Shown here piece by piece: positions 60,320 to 64,000 of a DNA stretch of 64,000 bases; the first letter of the stretch is position 1; each line of letters opens with the position of its first letter. Position numbers and translations under genes: made by a program. Origin of the DNA: an uncultured Bacteroidales bacterium (GTDB taxonomy: Bacteria > Bacteroidota > Bacteroidia > Bacteroidales > P3). Location: NCBI GenBank assembly GCA_910578275.1, contig CAJTPR010000003.1:138874-202873 (forward strand), given 5' to 3'. The notes beneath the pieces are model-generated. The model did no database searches, was not told the DNA's origin, and worked only from the letters and a program-made list of their open reading frames with translations.

Positions 60320-61204
60320 ATGGAACAGAGAAAGATAGAACATATAACATTGCATCTGATTGTTTTTGGTACAATCATTATCATTGGTGTTTTAGCCCGC
60401 CAGACCGTACTTCACTATGGTTGGGACGAGTTCAGCAGCTACCTTATTCTTGTAGTATGCTCTATTGTCATTGGAGCAATCTATCTCAATCTGCAAATGG
60501 TATTCAGACAACTCCTTTCACCTACAATAGAAAAGTGCTTTATGAGATTTGAATGCTATCGCAATAAGGCTGTAGTCGTAGAAGCTCCAGCAGCAAACTC
60601 GGAACTTGCCGGAAGTTCTATAAATTCAAAACCTATCATTTCTGAACCTGAACCCGAAATTGAAATCGAAACTACATCTGACATAACAGAAGAAGTTTCT
60701 ACTCTATCATATTACGAACCCAACGAAGATGTGGCAGAACTTCCAAAGGAGGAAACCACGCCTTCTACCAACAACACATCTATCGAAGAATCCGACCAGC
60801 CATCAGAATACGAGATTCTTCGTGCAAACGCTATGGCAGAGAAAGAACGCGCCTCACAAGAAAAACTCAATAAGGTTATCGCATACACAAAACAAACTTT
60901 GGTTTCCTATCTTGATGAAACGGCACTTAATCGCTTGTGTGGATATGTGGCAGAATATTACTTGTTAGATACTCTGCCTAAAGTTGAACCAATAAAGGTC
61001 GATTCTCAGTTAAAGACCATTGACATCATGCACTTTGGATGGAATATCGGCAAGGCATTCAGTAAGCCACGCTTACAGACCGCCACTTTTATAAAGAGGG
61101 TATTTACCCATACCCTCCGTGATTCGGAAATATCTACTATTGAACGTAAAATGTCGCATACAGAATCAGAATGCAAGATTAAATTAGATAGAAAAATTGC
61201 ATAA
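60320..61204 (+). CDS. Membrane protein of the mobile element, unknown function
   Basis: A 294-residue protein. Two membrane helices near the N-terminus (about residues 9-28 and 38-57), an acidic low-complexity linker (about 95-165, with EPEPEIEIE and many Thr, Ser, Glu), and a C-terminal helical domain (about 170-294) ending in RDSEISTIERKMSHTESECK. The C-terminus looks conserved in Bacteroidetes integrative elements, but I do not recognise a named family. It might tether a transfer or replication protein to the membrane. Convergent with the Mrr gene, 11 bases apart. Confidence 0.6.
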   Translation: MEQRKIEHITLHLIVFGTIIIIGVLARQTVLHYGWDEFSSYLILVVCSIVIGAIYLNLQMVFRQLLSPTIEKCFMRFECYRNKAVVVEAPAANSELAGSSINSKPIISEPEPEIEIETTSDITEEVSTLSYYEPNEDVAELPKEETTPSTNNTSIEESDQPSEYEILRANAMAEKERASQEKLNKVIAYTKQTLVSYLDETALNRLCGYVAEYYLLDTLPKVEPIKVDSQLKTIDIMHFGWNIGKAFSKPRLQTATFIKRVFTHTLRDSEISTIERKMSHTESECKIKLDRKIA

Positions 61205-61214
61205 CGCAATACCA

Positions 61215-62147
61215 TTAGGCATTGTCCATTGCATCCCAGTAGTCCATATCCATTTTCATGACTTTAAGGACTTTCTCTGTTTGCAATCCCAAGCCATAGT
61301 CATAAATATATTCTGTTAATTGCTGACCATTTATCAGGATAATAGTTGGTGAACCGTTAAGGCTTTCCACATATTCCATCGCACCTTTAGAATAATCAGA
61401 GGTGGTGATGAATACACCTTTCTTGGATGGTGTTCCTGCAACAGCTCCTACAAAGCTCTGAACCTCATGACGCTGAACATTATTATCTAAAGCATATCGC
61501 TTTGCCTGTATGGATATATGATTAAATCCTAAAATATCTTCTTTAATGATACCATCTATACCACCATCATTAGATAGTTTCGTTACAACACCTGAGTTTT
61601 TGACCTCGCCACCATACCCCATTGCTTGAAGTAATTTCACAACTAACCGTTCAAATTCTTGTGGCTTTTTACTTAATATAGTTGTCAGAATTTGAGATTG
61701 CACATTCTGCTTTATCCTATCATAAGAATCAGCTAATTCTTCTTCCGGTGTACGTTCATCATCATTTCCCAAATGGGAAGAAGTGTTGTTAGCATCCTTA
61801 TTTTTAGAACTTTTCTTCGGAGTTTTCGCATTCACTGTTAATTTGATGAACTCATTTATTTGTTTCTCCGTGCATGAAGAAAGCATAGACAGTCCCTTTT
61901 CGCTGATTTTATAATCACCTCTTTGGGGCTTTTCTACAAGACCTGCAATAAAAAGATACGATAAAGCCCACGAAATACGGTCTAAGAATATTTCGCCATT
62001 ACCAGAAGGATACCAAGCATTCATTTCCTCATCGGTCAATCCAAAATGCTTAGCCAAAGGAATGCGTAAATCTTTAGCTCTCATAACTATCCCGGCACTT
62101 AATTCTTTCAATGCCTGTATCCGTATTTCTTCAAATTGCGGTATCAT
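61215..62147 (-). CDS. Mrr-type restriction endonuclease
   Basis: A 310-residue type IV restriction protein. The N-terminal winged-helix Mrr_N domain (about 5-85, PQFEEIRIQALKELSAG...KISEKGLS) is followed by a charged linker and the Mrr catalytic domain (about 155-290) with the PD-(D/E)xK-type core DGGIDGIIKEDILGF plus QAKRYA. It cleaves DNA with modified bases, so it can protect the host from phage or foreign methylated DNA. Encoded as a single cargo gene on the minus strand, against the flanking element genes. The ATG at 62147 is preferred to a TTG at 62156. Confidence 0.88.
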   Translation of the reverse strand: MIPQFEEIRIQALKELSAGIVMRAKDLRIPLAKHFGLTDEEMNAWYPSGNGEIFLDRISWALSYLFIAGLVEKPQRGDYKISEKGLSMLSSCTEKQINEFIKLTVNAKTPKKSSKNKDANNTSSHLGNDDERTPEEELADSYDRIKQNVQSQILTTILSKKPQEFERLVVKLLQAMGYGGEVKNSGVVTKLSNDGGIDGIIKEDILGFNHISIQAKRYALDNNVQRHEVQSFVGAVAGTPSKKGVFITTSDYSKGAMEYVESLNGSPTIILINGQQLTEYIYDYGLGLQTEKVLKVMKMDMDYWDAMDNA

Positions 62148-62197
62148 AAACGACAAATTTGTTTTATAGCTTCAATAACCACTAGTATTTCATGACA

Positions 62198-62205
62198 CAA
62201 AGGTA
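62198..62205 (-). promoter_or_regulatory. -7 box for Mrr gene
   Basis: Minus-strand TACCTTTG, exact TAnnTTTG match, 51 bases before the ATG at 62147. Confidence 0.6.
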
Positions 62206-62265
62206 CTTAAATTACTCGTAATCATCACTTATTACCATCAAAAAGTTATTCATCAGTTATATTTT

Positions 62266-62304
62266 GGTGAATGATTCCACCATTGAAACACCTGTTTCCT
62301 TTGC
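62266..62304 (+). promoter_or_regulatory. Element upstream of excisionase-like gene, shared with 58501-58539
   Basis: Second copy of the 39-bp element, 28 bases before the ATG at 62332. GGTGAATG and CACC flank an internal AATG/CATT dyad, which looks like an operator. Confidence 0.6.
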
Positions 62305-62331
62305 CGTCGAACAATTAAAAACGATTGGCGT

Positions 62332-62697
62332 ATGCAAAAAGAAACAGTAACATTTGATAAGCTGCCCGAAGCGGTAGGTTATCTGACCGAACAGGTCATC
62401 GAGTTGAAAAAGATGGTAGCGGAACTCCAGCCACAGCCATCTGACAAACATGTGTTGGTAGAAATAGAGGATGCTTGCCGTATCATCCGAAAAGCAAAGC
62501 CTACCATCTATACATTGGTACGCAAAGGGCTGCTTCCGGCTTACAAGAAAGGAAAGAAACTCTATTTCTATGAGGACGAACTTCTTGCTTGGATTGAGAA
62601 CGGGCGTAGAAAGAGTGCAGAACAGACTTACGAGGAGATGCTGGCAAATATGCAAGGCGGTGTCCGTCATAAGTCCAAATCATCCATGAAGTTTTAA
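62332..62697 (+). CDS. Excisionase-like helix-turn-helix protein
   Basis: A 121-residue protein. An N-terminal coiled-coil-like part (LTEQVIELKKMVAELQ, residues 18-33) is followed by an HTH_17/MerR-like unit (about 42-92, LVEIEDACRIIRKAKPTIYT, LVRKGLLPAYKKGKKLYFY). Such proteins precede the DUF3987 gene in Bacteroidetes mobilizable elements and act in excision or regulation. It sits directly before the DUF3987 gene (11 bases), and carries the shared 39-bp element upstream. Confidence 0.85.
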   Translation: MQKETVTFDKLPEAVGYLTEQVIELKKMVAELQPQPSDKHVLVEIEDACRIIRKAKPTIYTLVRKGLLPAYKKGKKLYFYEDELLAWIENGRRKSAEQTYEEMLANMQGGVRHKSKSSMKF

Positions 62698-62708
62698 TGA
62701 GTAGAACT

Positions 62709-64000
62709 ATGGATACATCCTCTATTAATCCGGCATCCATCATTGACGAAGCGGTTGATTTAAGTATGCGATTGGCTGGCACTGATTTTCCTGTCAGCAT
62801 ATTCCCGACAAAAATCCAACGCATCATCAGTGAGGTTCACGAATGCCATAACTACCCGACTGACTACATTGCCTCTGCAATTCTTACAGCGATTGCAGTT
62901 GGCATCGGCAACACGCATCTTGCCCAAATCAAGCAAGGCTGGATAGAAAGTCCTATTCTGTATATGGCATTGATTGGAAGACCGGGAGCAAACAAAAGCC
63001 ATCCGCTCAGTTTTGCTATGAAACCGTTTCTTGATTATGACTACCAGCAGAATCAAGTCTTTGAAAAGGCTCTTGCCAAGTATGATGAGCTGATGAGTAT
63101 GAGCCGCAAAGAACGAGCGGAAAGCGGTGAAGAACAATTTCCTCAGGAGCCAGTTCGTAAACGCTTCTTAATTTCGGATGTAACGCCTGAAGGTTTGAGC
63201 CTTATCCATGCGCAAAACAAACGTGGTTTATGCTTGTGGGCTGACGAGTTATCCGCTTGGTTCAAGAACTTCAACCGTTATAACAACGGTTCGGAAGAAC
63301 AGTTCTGGCTGTCGGTGTTCAGTGCCAAGACCACTATATCCGACCGCAAGAATGCCAAAAGTTCCATCTTCATCAAGCGACCGTATATCTCAGTTATTGG
63401 TACTATTCAAAAGAAGATTCTCAGTGAGTTGGCTAAAGGTGAACGTTCCAGTAACGGATTCATCGACCGCATTCTGTTTGTGATGCCCAATCTGCAACAG
63501 AAGGCTCGTTGGAATGACAAGGAACTACCGGAGAACATCGAACAAGAATGGAATGCCATTATTGACAAACTGATACAACAAGAGTATGCCCTCAATGAGT
63601 TTGGAGAGATAGAACCGCAGATTCTTCTTTTCACGGAGGATGCCAAGAGACGGCTTTACGAATGGCAGCACCACTTCTCAGAATTGTGCGACCAAGAGAC
63701 AAATGACACCATTGTGAGTATCTATTGCAAGCTGGAGATATACATCATCCGTTTCTGCCTGATTATCCAATTAGCACGATGGACTTGCGGAGAGTGTGGT
63801 AAAACATATATCGACCTGTTGACGGTAGAACGAGCCATTAAACTGACGGAGTATTTCAAGGAATCCGCATTGAGCGTTCAAAATATACTCAATGAGAACA
63901 TGCTCAACAGCCAACAACAGGCGATAGTCAATCTACTTCCTCCATCCTTTACAACTGCCCAAGCTATACAGATAGCCGAGCAAAATGGAATGAAGGAACG
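62709..64000 (+). CDS. DUF3987 protein of the mobile element (3' end outside window)
   Basis: At least 430 residues, running off the window. ATG at 62709. MALIGRPGANKSHPLSFA gives a Walker-A-like P-loop (about residue 95), and GLCLWADELSAWF a Walker-B-like motif. DUF3987 proteins are ATPase/primase-associated replication proteins encoded just downstream of the HTH gene in Bacteroidetes integrative and mobilizable elements, usually followed by a primase and mobilisation genes. This predicts that replication and mobilisation genes continue to the right. Confidence 0.88.
   Translation, partial: MDTSSINPASIIDEAVDLSMRLAGTDFPVSIFPTKIQRIISEVHECHNYPTDYIASAILTAIAVGIGNTHLAQIKQGWIESPILYMALIGRPGANKSHPLSFAMKPFLDYDYQQNQVFEKALAKYDELMSMSRKERAESGEEQFPQEPVRKRFLISDVTPEGLSLIHAQNKRGLCLWADELSAWFKNFNRYNNGSEEQFWLSVFSAKTTISDRKNAKSSIFIKRPYISVIGTIQKKILSELAKGERSSNGFIDRILFVMPNLQQKARWNDKELPENIEQEWNAIIDKLIQQEYALNEFGEIEPQILLFTEDAKRRLYEWQHHFSELCDQETNDTIVSIYCKLEIYIIRFCLIIQLARWTCGECGKTYIDLLTVERAIKLTEYFKESALSVQNILNENMLNSQQQAIVNLLPPSFTTAQAIQIAEQNGMKE

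Overview
The window looks like chromosome from a relatively GC-rich member of the order Bacteroidales, with the start of an AT-richer mobile element at its right end. The evidence for the order is: promoters of the Bacteroidetes type (TAnnTTTG -7 boxes, best seen before tRNA-Val, where TTTG lies 19 bases upstream); almost no Shine-Dalgarno sequences; Bacteroidales-type proteins (PepD and DPP IV peptidases, U32 peptidase, YwqK-repeat protein, lamin-tail protein, GH133/GT4/GH57 glycogen cluster); and a cysteate synthase plus an alpha-oxoamine synthase of the kind used for sulfonolipids. The sulfonolipid genes and base composition are compatible with an Alistipes/Rikenellaceae-like organism, but the genus cannot be fixed from the sequence alone.

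Layout. 1-6.1 kb: surface-polysaccharide genes (cut SpsF-type cytidylyltransferase, GT2, two GT4, a DUF115-like protein, a methyltransferase). 6.2-17.4 kb: envelope and housekeeping genes (PpiD-type foldase, small lipoprotein, DPP IV, thioredoxin-fold protein, then a tightly packed minus-strand run panB-rluA and pld-pepD-nudix). 17.6-19.2 kb: rpmB followed by a lower-GC Panacea-type toxin-antitoxin candidate. 19.3-30.6 kb: tRNA-Arg, cysteate synthase, hexapeptide acetyltransferase, dxs, a CzcCBA-type metal efflux operon and the cysteate acyltransferase-like oxoamine synthase. 30.6-35.4 kb: a broken GT4 gene, catalase, tRNA-Pro, a YwqK-repeat protein and a histone-H1-like Lys/Ala-rich protein. 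35.4-46.5 kb: BtuFCD/FecBCD-like importer, M23 peptidase with LysM, ddl, riboflavin synthase, a class III aminotransferase, and the glycogen cluster (debranching enzyme, glycogen-synthase-like GT, a GH57 homologue with altered motifs). 46.6-57.3 kb: tRNA-Val, alcohol dehydrogenase, DJ-1 protein, deoxyinosine glycosylase, EFR1 ferredoxin, asd, lamin-tail protein, U32 peptidase, Xer recombinase, HPF and mnmE.

57.3-64 kb: base composition and codon use change immediately after mnmE. A zinc-ribbon protein with four tandem helix-turn-helix units, a tyrosine integrase, a RhuM-like protein, a membrane protein, an Mrr restriction enzyme, an excisionase-like HTH protein and a DUF3987 protein (running off the window) form the left part of an integrative or mobilizable element. 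Two notable cis features lie here: helically phased AGTTGA repeats next to the left end, and a 39-bp element present in two copies, one upstream of the integrase and one upstream of the excisionase-like gene.

The most interesting signals are the Panacea pair, the sulfonolipid gene pair, the regulatory architecture of the mobile element, a perfect 21-bp hairpin three bases before a glycosyltransferase start codon, a ~147-bp repeat that follows two different tRNA genes, and the altered GH57 protein of the glycogen cluster.
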